Shown: positions 9,254 to 18,790 of the stretch, piece by piece | How positions within the stretch are numbered: position 1 is the stretch's first letter | Layout: each line of letters opens with the position of its first letter | Origin: Atlantibacter hermannii | Lineage (GTDB): Bacteria; Pseudomonadota; Gammaproteobacteria; Enterobacterales; Enterobacteriaceae | Direction: 5' to 3' | Assembly (NCBI GenBank): GCA_900635495.1 | Contig: LR134136.1 | Coordinates: 4,278,001 to 4,342,000, forward strand | Length of the DNA: 64,000 bases | The notes under the pieces: model-generated | The model's database searches: none | The model's input: only the letters and a program-made list of their open reading frames with translations | What the model was told of the DNA's origin: nothing | Position numbers and translations under genes: made by a program

Positions 9254-11082
9254 CTACTCTTCGTCATCGCCATCCGCATGGCTACGAATCAACGCCATAA
9301 ACTCTTTTCCGAAGCGCTCAAGCTTACGGGTGCCTACGCCGTTAATGCCCAACATTTCACCGGCGGAAAGCGGCATTTGCTCTGCCATTTCAATCAGCGT
9401 CGCGTCATTGAACACCACGTAAGGCGGAATATTCTCTTCGTCCGCAATGGCTTTGCGCAGCTTACGCAGCTTGGCGAACAGTTTACGGTCATAATTTCCA
9501 CCGTACGATTTCTGCGCCATGCGGGGTTTCAGGGCGATAACGCGTGGAACGGCAAGCTTCAACGCCACTTCACCGCGCAGAACGGGGCGCGCCGCTTCGG
9601 TAAGCTGAAGCGCGGAATGCTGAGCAATGTTTTGTGTGGCGAATCCCATATGAATGAGCTGGCGAATAATGCTTACCCAGTGCTCGTGACTCTGGTCTTT
9701 ACCAATGCCGTAAACGGGCAGTTTGTCATGCCCCATATCGCGGATACGTTGGTTATTCGCGCCGCGCAGTACTTCCACAACGTAGCCCATCCCGAACCGC
9801 TGATTAACGCGTCCAATCGTTGAAAGCGCCTTACGCGCATCCAGCAGACCGTCGTACTGCTTAGGCGGGTCGAGGCAGATATCGCAGTTGCCGCACGGCT
9901 CCTGACGTCCTTCGCCGAAATAATTCAGCAGCACCAGACGGCGGCAGGTTTGCGCCTCGGCAAACGCGCCCATAGCATTGAGCTTATGGCGCTCAATATC
10001 CTGGAGTTGCCCGGGCGGTTTTTCTTCGAGGCAGCGACGCAGCCAGGCCATGTCCGCCGGATCGTAAAACAGCATCGCTTCGGCAGGCAGCCCGTCACGT
10101 CCGGCACGGCCGGTTTCCTGGTAGTATGATTCGATATTGCGTGGGATGTCGAAGTGCACCACGAAACGCACGTTCGGTTTGTTAATGCCCATACCGAACG
10201 CGACCGTGGCCACCACGATTTGCAGATCGTCGCGCTGGAATTTTTCCTGCACGTTAGCGCGCACGTCGTTTTCCAGGCCAGCGTGATAGGCCGCGGCGCT
10301 GATCCCCCGGCTTTGTAGACGGGCGGCAGTGTCTTCCACCTTCGCCCGGCTGTTGCAGTAGATAATGCCGGATTTACCGCGCTGGTCCTGAACATAACGC
10401 ATCAGCTGATCGAGCGGTTTGAACTTCTCCATCAGCATGTAGCGAATATTCGGGCGGTCAAAACTGCTGATTTGGATCAGCGGATCGTGCAGACCCAGCA
10501 GGTTAACAATATCGCGGCGCGTGGTTTCATCCGCTGTGGCGGTTAACGCCATAAACGGCACGTCCGGGAAACGATCCCGCAACTGGCCCAACAGCGCATA
10601 TTCCCGGCGGAAATCGTGCCCCATTGCGAAATACAGTGGGCTTCATCCACCGCCAGCATCACCGGATTCCAGTGAATAAGCTGGTCGAGGAAGTTATCCA
10701 GCATCAGGCGTTCCGGCGCGATATACAGCAGGCGGATTTTTCCGGTACGGCAGCCCGCCATCACGGCTTGTTGCTCATCACGGGTTTGCGTGGAGTTAAG
10801 ACAGGCGGCGGCCACACCGTTGGCCAGCAGTTGGTCGACCTGATCTTTCATCAGTGAAATCAGCGGCGAAACCACCACGGTCAAACCGGCTTTCACCAGT
10901 GCAGGTATCTGGTAACAGAGCGATTTACCGCCGCCAGTAGGCATCACCACCAGGCAATCGCGGCCATCCAGCACGGTGTTAATGATGGTTTCCTGGCCAG
11001 GGCGGAACTGCTGGTAGCCGAAGGTTTCCTGCAAAACCTGTTTCGCCAGCGATTCCTGATTCAATACTTCTGCCTGCGCCAC
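9254..11082 (-). CDS. recQ: ATP-dependent 3'-5' DNA helicase RecQ (one frameshift)
   Basis: Superfamily 2 helicase acting in RecF-pathway recombination and fork repair. Motif I is MPTGGGKS, motif II is DEAH, followed by a Cys-rich zinc segment (CGNCDIC), the winged helix, and a C-terminal HRDC domain. The GTG at 11082 has GGAG five bases upstream and gives 609 residues after correction. The frame is lost just after DEAHCISQWG at about 10618, where one base is missing; restoring it gives HDFRREYALLGQLRD. The pldA terminator precedes it on the same strand. Confidence 0.92.
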
Positions 11083-11107
11083 GCTCACTCCATCACTAAA
11101 AATAAAA

Positions 11108-11129
11108 CAGGCGCTATTTTCAGCGCCTG
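11108..11129 (-). terminator. Rho-independent terminator of pldA
   Basis: CAGGCGCT and AGCGCCTG form an 8-bp stem with a 6-nt loop. On the minus strand it is followed by TTTTATTTTT. It sits between pldA and recQ. Confidence 0.85.
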
Positions 11130-11149
11130 CGGGAGAAACTGCAATGCCC

Positions 11150-12020
11150 TTAGAACAGATCGTTGAGCATTACGCCTACGCCGAAGCGGGTTTGGTTAAA
11201 GTTATAGTCAATAAGCGACTCGCCATATCCGCTATACAGCTGCGTATAAAGACGCACATGACGGGTGACGGGGTAGCTAAAACCAAGCTCCGCGCCGCCG
11301 TAACCGGTATTCCAGTTATATTGCCCTTTCGCACTCAGAATGGCTTCGCCCAGCTGGTAGCCGATTTTAAGCTGGTAGTAGCCCATGTATTTGGTGATTT
11401 GCGGGTTGTCGTCGGTATTCCCCACCACGTACCACGGCTTCACTTCCACCAGCCAGTTATCATTTTGCGCCATCAGACGGGTATAAATGCGGTTCCAACT
11501 GCGTGAAGTGGGGTCAGAACGGCCATTGGACTGGTGGTTGTAACCCACTTCAACGTCACGCAATGTCCAGCCGGCAAAAACGATAATCGGTCGCGAAGCC
11601 TAAAAACAACTGCGGCTCATAGTTGGTTTCACGAAACGGCGAGGACTCTTCGCTGTTGGAAAGCTGCCACCATGAGCGCTGAGTATAGGAGCCCCCTAAT
11701 ACTGAGTTAGGGCCGAGGATACCGCGCCAGAACGGAAAAGCCAGACTTAACTGGAATTTCGTTTCATCTTTGCGGGCGTTCTCGGACCAGTTGTACGTCT
11801 GAATCGCTTCTTTATTGAGGTCGTCTGTGACCGTGTAAATCAGGTAATTCGATTCATAAGGATAGAGCGTAAAAGGATTGTCATGTTCCTGAAGCATATT
11901 CGCGATAATGCTTCCCCGCACCGCTGGCGCATCATGCACCTCCTGAACCACCGCTTCCTGCGCATATACCGCACACGGCAGCAAACACACTCCGCCTACC
12001 CAACCCAGAAATTTGCCCAT
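11150..12020 (-). CDS. pldA: Outer membrane phospholipase A (one frameshift)
   Basis: Twelve-stranded beta-barrel enzyme that removes misplaced phospholipid from the outer leaflet. A signal peptide ending near AVYAQEA is visible, and the active-site stretch GYNHQSNGRSD contains the catalytic His and Ser. The start is the ATG at 12020 with AGGAGA upstream. One extra base in a five-base run (plus-strand A 11576-11580) breaks FATDYRF. Removing it gives FAGWTLRDVEVGYNH and a total of 289 residues, the E. coli length. The protein ends in Phe (MLNDLF), the usual barrel terminus. Confidence 0.92.
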
Positions 12021-12189
12021 GTGGCCTGTTCTCCTGAACAAATCAATCAAATTGTTGAATAATTATCCGCCCGACATTCTACATTTTTATCTGTCGGGTG
12101 CTTAGTCCTGGTTTCTGATTCTGGAAAACAACAAATAAGAAGCATAAAATCAACAACGATTTAACAACAGCTTCTTTCAGGTAGGAACC

Positions 12190-12660
12190 ATGTCCCCCAC
12201 GATTTTAACAAACGACGCCGCACTCCAGCTGGTCGGCGAGATTTTTGTTTACCACATGCCGTTCAACCGTGCGCTCGGCTTAGAACTTATGCGCTATGAA
12301 AAAGATTATGCAGAACTTTGCTTTAATAACCAGCCAACGATGGTAGGTAACTGGGCGCAAAGTATTTTACATGGCGGCGTCATCGCATCGGCGCTGGATG
12401 TGGCTGCCGGGCTGGTCTGCGTCGGTAGCACCCTCACCCGTCACGAAAACATTACGGAGGAAGAATTACGCCAGCGTTTATCCCGCATGGGTACGATTGA
12501 TTTACGCGTCGACTATCTGCGCCCGGGACGCGGCAACCGCTTTACTGCCTCCAGTAGCCTGCTGCGCGCCGGTAATAAAGTGGCGGTAGCGCGCGTGGAA
12601 CTGCATAACGAAGAACAAGTGTATATCGCCAGCGCCACGGCAACCTATATGGTTGGTTAA
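12190..12660 (+). CDS. yigI: Hotdog-fold thioesterase-like protein
   Basis: A 156-residue orthologue of E. coli YigI. The sequence HGGVIASALDVAAGLV matches the PaaI-type hotdog thioesterase active-site helix, and VDYLRPGRG is the usual following strand. E. coli YigI has been described as an acyl-CoA thioesterase for medium to long chains; that is family knowledge. It is divergent from pldA and followed 48 bp later by rarD. The ATG is preceded by AGGTAGGA. Confidence 0.88.
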   Translation: MSPTILTNDAALQLVGEIFVYHMPFNRALGLELMRYEKDYAELCFNNQPTMVGNWAQSILHGGVIASALDVAAGLVCVGSTLTRHENITEEELRQRLSRMGTIDLRVDYLRPGRGNRFTASSSLLRAGNKVAVARVELHNEEQVYIASATATYMVG

Positions 12661-12708
12661 ATATTATTTACTGTTAAAATGCCATCTTTTTGATAACGGG
12701 CGTTACTA

Positions 12709-13606
12709 ATGGATGCAAAACAGACGCGGCAAGGGGTGTTATTCGCCCTTGCCGCTTATTTTATTTGGGGTATCGCCCCGGCTTACTTCAAGCTGATCGA
12801 CTTTGTTCCTGCCGATGAAATTCTGACGCACCGCGTCATCTGGTCTTTCTTCTTTATGGTGGCGTTGATCTCTGTCAGCCGTCAGTGGGGCGGCCTGAAG
12901 CGACTGTTCAAAAACGCCAAAGAAAGTGTTCGCCCTGGCGTTAAGCGCGGTCCTGATTGGTGGCAACTGGCTGCTTTTTATCTGGGCGGTAAATAATCAC
13001 CATATGCTGGAGGCAAGCCTCGGTTACTTTATTAACCCGCTGGTGAATATTGTGCTGGGGATGGTTTTCTTAGGTGAACGCTTTCGTCGTATGCAATGGG
13101 TTGCCGTCGGCCTCGCGACCTGTGGCGTGCTGGTACAGCTCTGGACCTTTGGCTCTCTGCCGATCATCGCCCTGGCGCTGGCGTTCAGCTTCGCGTTCTA
13201 TGGCTTGCTGCGCAAAAAGATTCAGGTCGACGCGCAAACCGGCATGCTGATTGAAACGCTGTGGCTGTTGCCCGTGGCGGCAATCTATCTGTTCGGTATT
13301 GCCGACAGCCCAACCAGCCATATGGGTGCCAACTCGCTGACGTTGAACCTGGAGCTGATGGCGGCTGGCGTTGTGACGACTATTCCGCTGTTATGCTTTA
13401 CCGCCGCGGCAACGCGTCTGCGGCTCTCCACATTGGGCTTTTTCCAGTATATCGGCCCGACGCTGATGTTTGTTCTGGCGGTGGTGTTTTACGGCGAGCT
13501 TCCCGGAAAAGACAAAATGGTCACTTTCGCCTTTATCTGGGTCGCGCTGGCGATTTTTGTGATGGATGCGGTGTATACGCAGCGCAGAACGCGCCGGGGA
13601 TTGTAA
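12709..13606 (+). CDS. rarD: EamA/DMT-family permease RarD (one frameshift)
   Basis: Predicted ten-helix inner-membrane transporter of the EamA family, linked by name to chloramphenicol sensitivity; its natural substrate is not known. The N-terminal half (MDAKQTRQGVLFALAAYFIW) and C-terminal half are both intact. The frame shifts at an AAA run (12923-12925); removing one A continues into VFALALSAVLIGGNWLLFIW. The corrected length is 298 residues against 296 in E. coli. It converges with corA with about 30 bp between; yigF/yigG of E. coli are absent. Confidence 0.9.
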
Positions 13607-13635
13607 GCTCTCCTGTCGCCAGGAGAGCCTGATAT

Positions 13636-14586
13636 TCAAAGCCAGTTGCGGCGCTTGAAGTACAGATAAGGTGCCAGCCCTGCGAGCATCATGGCAATGA
13701 TTGCCGCAGGGTAGCCGAAGGTCCAGTGCAGCTCCGGCATAAACTCAAAGTTCATCCCGTAGCTTGACGCCACCAGCGTTGGTGGCAGAAATACCACTGA
13801 CACCACCGAGAAGATCTTGATAATCCGGTTCTGTTCGATGTTGATGAAACCCATCGCCGCCTGCATCAAGAAGTTCACCTTCTGAAACAGCGATTCGTTG
13901 TGCGGCAGCAGGGATTCGATATCGCGCAGGATTTCGCGTGCCTGTTCAAGCTGGCCGCCCGGTAAGCGGGTTTTACGCACCAGGAAATTCAGCGCGCGTT
14001 GGGTATCCATCAGGCACAGGCGCACTTTCCAGCCCACGTCCTCAAGCTCCGCCAGCGTTGAAAGCGCTTCATCATATTCATCGCCCTGGTGGCCTTCCAT
14101 AATGACGCGGCTGAGTTTTTCCAGATCGCTGTAAATGTTTTCTATTTCATCCGCCAGCTGTTCGATTTTGGTTTCAAACAGATCGAGCAGCAGTTCATAA
14201 GCGTTGCCATCGGTCATGGACTGGGCGCGGGCGCGCATACGGTAGAGACGAAACGCAGGCAGCTCACGCTCACGCAGCGTAAACAGTCGGCCATCGCGGA
14301 TAGTGAACGCCACGGTGGAGTTTCCCGCGTGATCGTCGGCATCTTCGAAAAAGAAAAAGGAGTGAATGTGCAGGCCGTCTTCGTCTTCAAAAAAACGCGC
14401 CGACGCCTCGATATCTTCCAGTTCTGGTCGCGTGGCCAGGCTTTGACCCAGCTCAGATTGCACCCGAAGACGCTCATCGTCATCCGGTTCGACCAAATCC
14501 ACCCACACTGAGTTTGTTAAGGTTTGCGCCTCGTCGAGTTCCAGACGAGACAGTCGATTGTTTTCCAGTTGAAATGCGCTCAGCAT
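13636..14586 (-). CDS. corA: Magnesium/cobalt channel CorA
   Basis: Main constitutive Mg2+ uptake channel, a homopentamer with a large cytoplasmic domain and two C-terminal membrane helices. The signature YGMNFEFMPEL lies between the two helices (FSVVSVVFLPPTLVASS and IIAMMLAGLAPYLYF), and the chain ends in the basic KRRNWL. I chose the ATG at 14586 (MLSAFQLENN), which gives the 316 residues of E. coli and Salmonella CorA and has GGGAG upstream. An in-frame upstream start would add 16 poorly conserved residues. The mRNA has an unusually long leader (see corL). Confidence 0.95.
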   Translation of the reverse strand: MLSAFQLENNRLSRLELDEAQTLTNSVWVDLVEPDDDERLRVQSELGQSLATRPELEDIEASARFFEDEDGLHIHSFFFFEDADDHAGNSTVAFTIRDGRLFTLRERELPAFRLYRMRARAQSMTDGNAYELLLDLFETKIEQLADEIENIYSDLEKLSRVIMEGHQGDEYDEALSTLAELEDVGWKVRLCLMDTQRALNFLVRKTRLPGGQLEQAREILRDIESLLPHNESLFQKVNFLMQAAMGFINIEQNRIIKIFSVVSVVFLPPTLVASSYGMNFEFMPELHWTFGYPAAIIAMMLAGLAPYLYFKRRNWL

Positions 14587-14710
14587 GACCGGGACTCCCA
14601 ATACAAAAAATCCTGGACAGTTCGGTTGGCACACAGAAACAAAGTGGGTTTCAGACCATTAAACAGCCTGACTCAGCGCGACGGGGGAGAATTGCAGTCG
14701 CTGACAACCG

Positions 14711-14742
14711 CTAAGGCTATCAGCATACGAGGATAGCCTTAG
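14711..14742 (-). promoter_or_regulatory. Strong hairpin in the corA leader
   Basis: CTAAGGCTATC (14711-14721) and GATAGCCTTAG (14732-14742) form an 11-bp perfect stem with a 10-nt loop. On the minus strand it begins at the stop codon of the leader ORF. In Salmonella the corA leader switches between structures that do or do not permit Rho-dependent termination, depending on corL translation. Assigning this stem to that switch is inference. Confidence 0.55.
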
Positions 14743-14795
14743 GAGTTGTTCCTGTTGAACAGGACGGTGAGCCAGCATCTACTGGGTGTGTCCAA
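14739..14795 (-). CDS. corL: Probable corL leader peptide (18 codons, TTG start)
   Basis: A short ORF starts at a TTG at 14795, with AGAGGA eight bases upstream, and reads MDTPSRCWLTVLFNRNNS. It ends at a TAA that forms the base of the downstream hairpin. In Salmonella a short ORF named corL in the corA leader couples its translation to Rho-dependent termination before corA. Position, ribosome site and the overlap with the hairpin support the match. I have not been able to compare it with the published corL sequence. The peptide itself probably has no independent function. Confidence 0.5.
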   Translation of the reverse strand: MDTPSRCWLTVLFNRNNS

Positions 14796-14827
14796 GGCGA
14801 ATGTCCTCTTAGCATAATCGTGGGCGC

Positions 14828-14856
14828 ATGTTACGCCAGCAAAAATTTAGCGTCAA
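14828..14856 (-). promoter_or_regulatory. corA promoter
   Basis: On the minus strand TTGACG (14851-14856) and TAACAT (14828-14833) are separated by exactly 17 bp, a good sigma-70 match. Transcription would start near 14821 and give a leader of about 235 nt before the corA ATG. Confidence 0.7.
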
Positions 14857-14942
14857 CACGCAACGGCGCGCCCACGAGTAATAAACGCCCCTTATTCTTA
14901 AAGGTTAGTTAAGAATAAAAAATCAGGCGAGTTATCTATAAG

Positions 14943-17108
14943 TTACACCGTTTCCAGCTTCGCATAAGCGGCGACCAGCCACTTAATTCCCTGCCCCTGG
15001 AACGCTACTTGCAGGCGGCTGTGTTCGCCGCTGCCTTCGAGATTGACGATGGTGCCTTCGCCAAATTTCGCATGCCGCACACGCTGCCCCAACTTATAGC
15101 CGGAATCGTTTTCCGCTACCGGCGTGCCCATACGCTGATGGCTAACCGGACGGCTGATGCTGGCGCGTAAACGCACTTCTTCAATGCAGGCTTCCGGCAG
15201 CTCGCCGATAAAGCGCGACGGACGGTGATAGGTTTCTTTGCCATACAGACGACGCGACTCGGCATAGGTGATGGTCAGTTTTTGCATGGCGCGGGTGACG
15301 CCCACATAGGCAAGACGCCGCTCTTCTTCCAGACGGCCGCCCTCATCCAGCGACATCTGGCTCGGAAACATGCCTTCTTCCATGCCAACGATAAATACCT
15401 GCGGAAACTCCAGCCCTTTGGCAGAGTGCAACGTCATCAGCTGTACCGCGTCCTGCCAGGTATCCGCCTGCCCCTCGCCCGCTTCCAGCGCCGCATGCGA
15501 TAAAAAACGCCTGCAGTGGCATTAAGTCTTCATCTTCATCGTTGTAGCTGAACTGACGCGTTGCGGTCACCAGCTCTTCTAAGTTTTCGATACGCGTCTG
15601 GCCTTTCTCGCCCTTCTCCTGCTCGTACATCATCCACAGACCGGAATCCTTGATAACCCGGTCGGTTTGCACATGAAGCGGCATATCAGCGGTCTCATGA
15701 GCCAGCGCGTCGATCAGTTCATGGAAGCGCTGTAACGCGCTGGCGGCACGTCCAGCGAGCGCCTTCTCCTGCAACAGCTGGCGGCTGGCCTGCCACAACG
15801 TAAGCTGATGATCACGCGACGTCTGGCGCACCACGTCGAGCGTACGATCGCCAATGCCCCGCGTCGGCGTATTGACCACGCGCTCGAACGCGGCGTCGTC
15901 ATTGCGGTTGGCAATCAGGCGTAAATAGGAAAGCGCATCTTTGATTTCCTGGCGTTCGAAGAAGCGCATACCACCGTAAATACGGTACGGCATGCTTGCC
16001 TGTAACAATGCTTCTTCGGAGCACACGCGACTGGGCGTTACTGCGATACAGAATGGCGCATTTCTCCAGCGCTCCGCCGTTTTCCTGCCAGGTTTTAATG
16101 CGGTTTACCACAAAACGCGCTTCATCCAGTTCGTTGAACGCGCAGTACAGGGAAATGGGTTCACCATCGCTGCCGTCGGTCCAGAGATTCTTGCCGAGAC
16201 GCCCGGCATTATTGGAAATCAGCGCGTTAGCAGCGTTAAGAATATTGTTGGTGGAGCGGTAGTTTTGCTCGAGGCGGATGGTCTGCGCGCCGGGGGAAAT
16301 CATTCAGGAAACGCTGAATGTTCTCAACCTGCGCGCCGCGCCAGCCGTAGATAGACTGGTCATCATCGCCCACAATCATCACTTTGCCAGTATCGCCCGC
16401 CAGAATGCGGATCCAGGCGTACTGGATGCTGTTGGTGTCCTGGAACTCATCCACCAGAATGTTGGTGAAGCGCTCGCGGTAGTGATTAAGGATGTGCGGT
16501 TTGTTCAGCCACAGCTCATGGGCGCGGAGCAGCAGTTCGGCGAAATCCACCAGGCCTGCGCGATCGCACGCTTCCTGATAGGCCTGATAAACCTTCTGCC
16601 AGGTTTGCTCGACCGGATTGCCGTAGCTCTGAATATGGTGCGGACGCAGCCCTTCGTCTTTTTTGCCGTTGATAAACCACATCGCCTGACGCGGTGGCCA
16701 CTGCTTTTCATCCAGATTCATGGCCTTGATCAGGCGCTTCAGCAGACGCAATTGATCCTCGCTGTCGAGGATTTGGAAATCCTGCGGCAAGCCAGCATCC
16801 ATATGGTGAGCGCGCAGCAAGCGGTGCGCCAGGCCATGGAACGTACCGACCCACATACCGCCCTGGCTGGATCCCATAATCTGGCCGATACGATGGCGCA
16901 TTTCCGCCGCCGCCTTGTTGGTAAAGGTCACCGCCATGATGGAGTAAGGCGACGAGTTTTCCACCATCATCAGCCAGGCAATACGGTGAACCAGCACACG
17001 CGTCTTACCGCTGCCTGCGCCCGCCAGCACCAGCATATTGCCGCGCGGCGCCGCGACGGCGTCGCGTTGTTTATCATTAAGGCCATCAAGCAGGTAAGAA
17101 ACGTCCAT
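14943..17108 (-). CDS. uvrD: DNA helicase II UvrD (three frameshifts)
   Basis: Superfamily 1 3'-5' helicase of nucleotide excision and mismatch repair. Motif I is AGAGSGKT near residue 30 and motif II is VDEFQDTN; the GDDDQSIYGWRGAQVEN stretch follows. The frame is broken three times: at a five-G run (16292-16296), at GG 16018-16019, and at a six-A run (15502-15507). Each is one extra base. Removing them joins FLNDFPGAQTIRLEQNYRST, QSRVLEEALLQASMPYR and LQAFLSHAALEAGE, and gives 720 residues, exactly the E. coli length. A LexA box and attenuator lie upstream. Three independent losses in an important repair gene is implausible, so I read them as sequence errors. Confidence 0.93.
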
Positions 17109-17125
17109 TGGTACCGCCGGAAAAG

Positions 17126-17143
17126 AGGGGTGGCTTCACCCCT
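17126..17143 (-). terminator. Attenuator-like hairpin in the uvrD leader
   Basis: AGGGGTG and CACCCCT form a 7-bp GC-rich stem with a four-base loop, followed on the minus strand by CTTTT. It lies between the LexA box and the uvrD start. Transcription attenuation has been reported for E. coli uvrD, and this is the expected place. Confidence 0.6.
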
Positions 17144-17157
17144 GTGAATTTATACAG
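17142..17157 (-). promoter_or_regulatory. LexA box of uvrD
   Basis: CTGTATAAATTCACAG on the minus strand fits CTG-N10-CAG with an AT-rich centre. It lies 34-49 bp upstream of the uvrD start, consistent with the known SOS induction of uvrD. Confidence 0.85.
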
Positions 17158-17168
17158 AGTGGATGAAA

Positions 17169-17885
17169 TTATAACAGTGCCGTTAAGGATGCCAACCGTG
17201 AAATTTCCAGGTGGGGTAACAAGCGGCTGTCGGTGGCGCGCATCAGGCTGGCCTCGCGCAGATTGATCCAGCATGCCTGGGCTCCGCTGCGGATAGCGCC
17301 CGCCACATCGGTGGTCAGGTCGTCGCCCACGTGGAGGATCTCCGCCGGGCGGATATGAAGTTTTTCCGCCGCCAGGTGATACATATCGCTATACGGCTTG
17401 GAGCGGCCATGCGGACCGGCACGCAGCACAAACTGGAAATACTCGCCAAGCCCAAACAGATGCGGATCGGCGTTGCCATTCGTGATCGCCACCAGCGGCC
17501 ATTTGTTGGCCAATACTTTCAGGGTGTCGTGCGTTTCCTGAGGCACTTCTATACGGCTGCGCCATGAAGCGAAATTGGCCATTGCGGCATCCGCGCCGGC
17601 ACTTGCCTCTTCTTCACTTAAACCCGCATCCAACATGGCGCGCTCCACCGCACGGCGACGCCATTCGGTGACATCGTGGTAAATCTCCGGCTCTGCATGG
17701 CGCAGCGCCTGACGCACACGGTGAAACTCATCAATTTCCAGCGCGTTGAGCAACGGATGAAAGTTGCGCACAAAGGCAAACGCCTCCTGTTCGGTGCGCG
17801 TGATCACCGGGACGTTGTCATACAGGGTGTCGTCAAGATCGAAAGTGAGCGCGGAAATCGTGCCCAGCGGGCGATAGAAGTGCAT
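17169..17885 (-). CDS. yigB: HAD-family FMN phosphatase
   Basis: A 238-residue haloacid dehalogenase hydrolase, orthologue of E. coli YigB, which hydrolyses FMN to riboflavin. The motifs are visible in order: FDLDDTLYDN (nucleophile Asp), VAITNGNAD (motif II), GRSKP (motif III lysine), and HVGDDLTTDV (motif IV). Its ATG overlaps the xerC stop by one base (TAATG), so the two are translationally coupled at the end of the dapF operon. Confidence 0.93.
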   Translation of the reverse strand: MHFYRPLGTISALTFDLDDTLYDNVPVITRTEQEAFAFVRNFHPLLNALEIDEFHRVRQALRHAEPEIYHDVTEWRRRAVERAMLDAGLSEEEASAGADAAMANFASWRSRIEVPQETHDTLKVLANKWPLVAITNGNADPHLFGLGEYFQFVLRAGPHGRSKPYSDMYHLAAEKLHIRPAEILHVGDDLTTDVAGAIRSGAQACWINLREASLMRATDSRLLPHLEISRLASLTALL

Positions 17886-18790
17886 TACCTTTTCCCTCGT
17901 TTTGCGCGTGGGTGCGCGGCATCATAAACCGAAGCCAGATGTTGGAAATCAAGATGGGTATAGATTTGTGTGGTGGAGAGATTTGCGTGGCCCAGTAACT
18001 CCTGTACGCCGCGCAGATCGCCACTTGATTCCAGCATATGGGTGGCAAATGAATGGCGCAATTTATGGGGGTGAACATGGCTGTTCAGACCCTGCTTAAT
18101 GCCCCATTCGGCGAAGCGTTTTTGGACGTTGCGCGCGGAAATTCGTTTGCCGGTTTTCGCTAAAAACAGCGCATCGTCATCAGGCCCGAATAAGCCGCGC
18201 AAATCGAGCCAGTGTTCGATCCACGCCAGCGCGCTTTTGCCAATCGGCAAGCGACGCTCTTTGCTGCCCTTTCCCACAACCCAGACTTCACCGGTCGCCA
18301 GATCCAGATGGCGACAATCGAGGTTTACCAGCTCTGATAAACGCAGGCCCGCGCCGTACATCACTTCCAGCATGGCGCGATCGCGCACCGCGAGCGGATC
18401 GTTAAGATCGATGTCCAGGAGTTGGTTAACGTCATCGACCTCAATATTTTTGGGCAGATGGCGTGGCGGTTTCGGCGCGGAAATCCCTTTGGCGGGATTG
18501 GCGCTTAACTCACCCTGGCTGACCAGCCAGTTAAAGAAACTGCGTAAGGCCGACAGGCGCAGCGCGAGGCTGGAGGCCTGCAAACCGTCGCGGCGGCTCC
18601 GCACCACGATACTGCGAACCATCGCCGCATCACACTGCCGCCAGTGCGTTAACGTCATGGCGTCCAGTAATGCAATGATGGCGTTTAACTGGCGGGCATA
18701 GTTCAGAACGGTCAGCGGGCTAAGTTGCCGCTCAACTTTAAGATACCGCAGAAACTGGTCGGCATGATCCTGTAACGGTGACGGCGTCAT
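17885..18790 (-). CDS. xerC: Site-specific tyrosine recombinase XerC
   Basis: With XerD it resolves chromosome dimers at dif and also acts on plasmid cer-type sites. The catalytic residues are all present: Arg150 (GAGLRLSEL), Lys174, His242, Arg245 (HKLRHSFATH), His268 (LGHANL), and Tyr277 (TQIYTHL). The 301 residues compare with 298 in E. coli. The N-terminal SAM-like domain is complete. Its start overlaps the yigA stop by four bases (ATGA) and its stop overlaps the yigB start by one base. Confidence 0.95.
   Translation of the reverse strand: MTPSPLQDHADQFLRYLKVERQLSPLTVLNYARQLNAIIALLDAMTLTHWRQCDAAMVRSIVVRSRRDGLQASSLALRLSALRSFFNWLVSQGELSANPAKGISAPKPPRHLPKNIEVDDVNQLLDIDLNDPLAVRDRAMLEVMYGAGLRLSELVNLDCRHLDLATGEVWVVGKGSKERRLPIGKSALAWIEHWLDLRGLFGPDDDALFLAKTGKRISARNVQKRFAEWGIKQGLNSHVHPHKLRHSFATHMLESSGDLRGVQELLGHANLSTTQIYTHLDFQHLASVYDAAHPRAKRGKR

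Noticed and set aside
1468..17108. Cluster of decaying genes suggesting genome reduction or an endosymbiont
   Set aside because: Every break is a single-base indel with full conservation on both sides and corrected lengths equal to the family; no missense decay, large deletions or lowered GC are seen.
16278..17147. 289-codon open frame on the plus strand opposite uvrD
   Set aside because: It mirrors the highly conserved uvrD N-terminus, shows no family features, and is a typical shadow frame of a GC-rich gene.
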